DNA of 5,311 nt from Pseudomonadales bacterium (GTDB lineage Bacteria > Pseudomonadota > Gammaproteobacteria > Pseudomonadales > Azotimanducaceae). Numbering within the stretch: the first letter of the stretch is position 1; each line of letters opens with the position of its first letter. A program made the translations under genes and the position numbers. The DNA lies in NCBI GenBank assembly GCA_007128525.1, contig SKXG01000130.1, positions 1 through 5,311 of the forward strand, read 5' to 3'. The notes under the pieces are model-generated. The model searched no databases. It was not told the origin of the DNA and worked only from the letters and a program-made list of their open reading frames with translations. This document shows positions 5,168-5,311 of this stretch, piece after piece.

Positions 5168-5311
5168 ATGCTGATACTCACGCGACGGGTGGGAGAAACC
5201 CTGATGATTGGTGATGATGTCACCATTACTGTCATGGGTGTGAAAGGCAATCAGGTGCGGATTGGTGTGAAAGCACCCAAAGACGTGGCCGTACACCGCG
5301 AAGAGATTTAC
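5168..5311 (+). CDS. csrA: CsrA/RsmA global post-transcriptional regulator (partial, runs off right edge)
   Basis: CsrA is a small dimeric RNA-binding protein that binds GGA motifs in mRNA leaders, blocking or stabilising transcripts, and so controls carbon storage, motility, biofilm and virulence switches. The 48 codons present begin [20 protein letters not shown] and end [13 protein letters not shown]. This matches E. coli CsrA nearly throughout ([32 protein letters not shown]). The RNA-contact residues at the N-terminal strand (L4, R6, R7) and R44 in VHREE are present. The family is usually about 60-70 residues, so only the C-terminal helix and tail are missing beyond the window. The position after alaS matches the E. 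coli recA-recX-alaS-csrA order. A strong purine-rich ribosome binding site sets the start. Confidence 0.97.
   Translation, partial: MLILTRRVGETLMIGDDVTITVMGVKGNQVRIGVKAPKDVAVHREEIY

Noticed and set aside
4941..5174. 77-codon plus-strand frame between alaS and csrA
   Set aside because: It needs a TTG start without a ribosome binding site, its composition is typical of non-coding GC-rich DNA, and it runs over the csrA start in another frame.

Overview
The window is a chromosomal housekeeping segment from a GC-rich bacterium, most probably a gammaproteobacterium. The evidence is the gene order mutS(-) / recA(+) - recX(+) - alaS(+) - csrA(+), a LexA site of the gammaproteobacterial CTG-N10-CAG type in front of recA, and proteins that follow the E. 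coli members almost residue for residue in their motifs. I see no phage, insertion sequence with a transposase, CRISPR array, tRNA or rRNA.

Layout. Bases 1-101 (minus strand) are the first 33 codons of mutS, which runs off the left edge. Bases 102-572 form a roughly 470-bp gap without a credible gene, where many relatives carry cinA/pncC and sometimes fdxA. It holds a perfect 17-bp inverted repeat (225-241/271-287), an 11-bp inverted repeat (294-304/369-379), a 13-bp direct repeat (281-293/460-472), the recA promoter with a near-perfect LexA box (420-439), and a 19-bp tandem repeat in the recA leader (about 478-559). recA (573-1664) overlaps recX (1636-2094) by 29 bp. A 167-bp gap follows with a probable sigma70 promoter and a GC-rich palindrome, then alaS (2262-4886). 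A 281-bp gap with several small hairpins and repeated GGA motifs leads into csrA (5168-5311, first 48 codons; it continues beyond the right edge).

How the genes work together. MutS, RecA and RecX serve genome maintenance: mismatch recognition, recombination with SOS co-protease activity, and restraint of RecA. The recA-recX pair is arranged for SOS induction and translational coupling. alaS has its own promoter and supplies Ala-tRNA. csrA encodes a global post-transcriptional regulator, and its leader has features compatible with autoregulation.

Nothing here looks like a new multi-gene system. The points worth a second look are non-coding: the tandem repeat in the recA leader, the long inverted repeat in front of mutS, and the structured csrA leader. 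The recA/recX overlap, with the altered RecA C-terminal tail it encodes, is also of interest.
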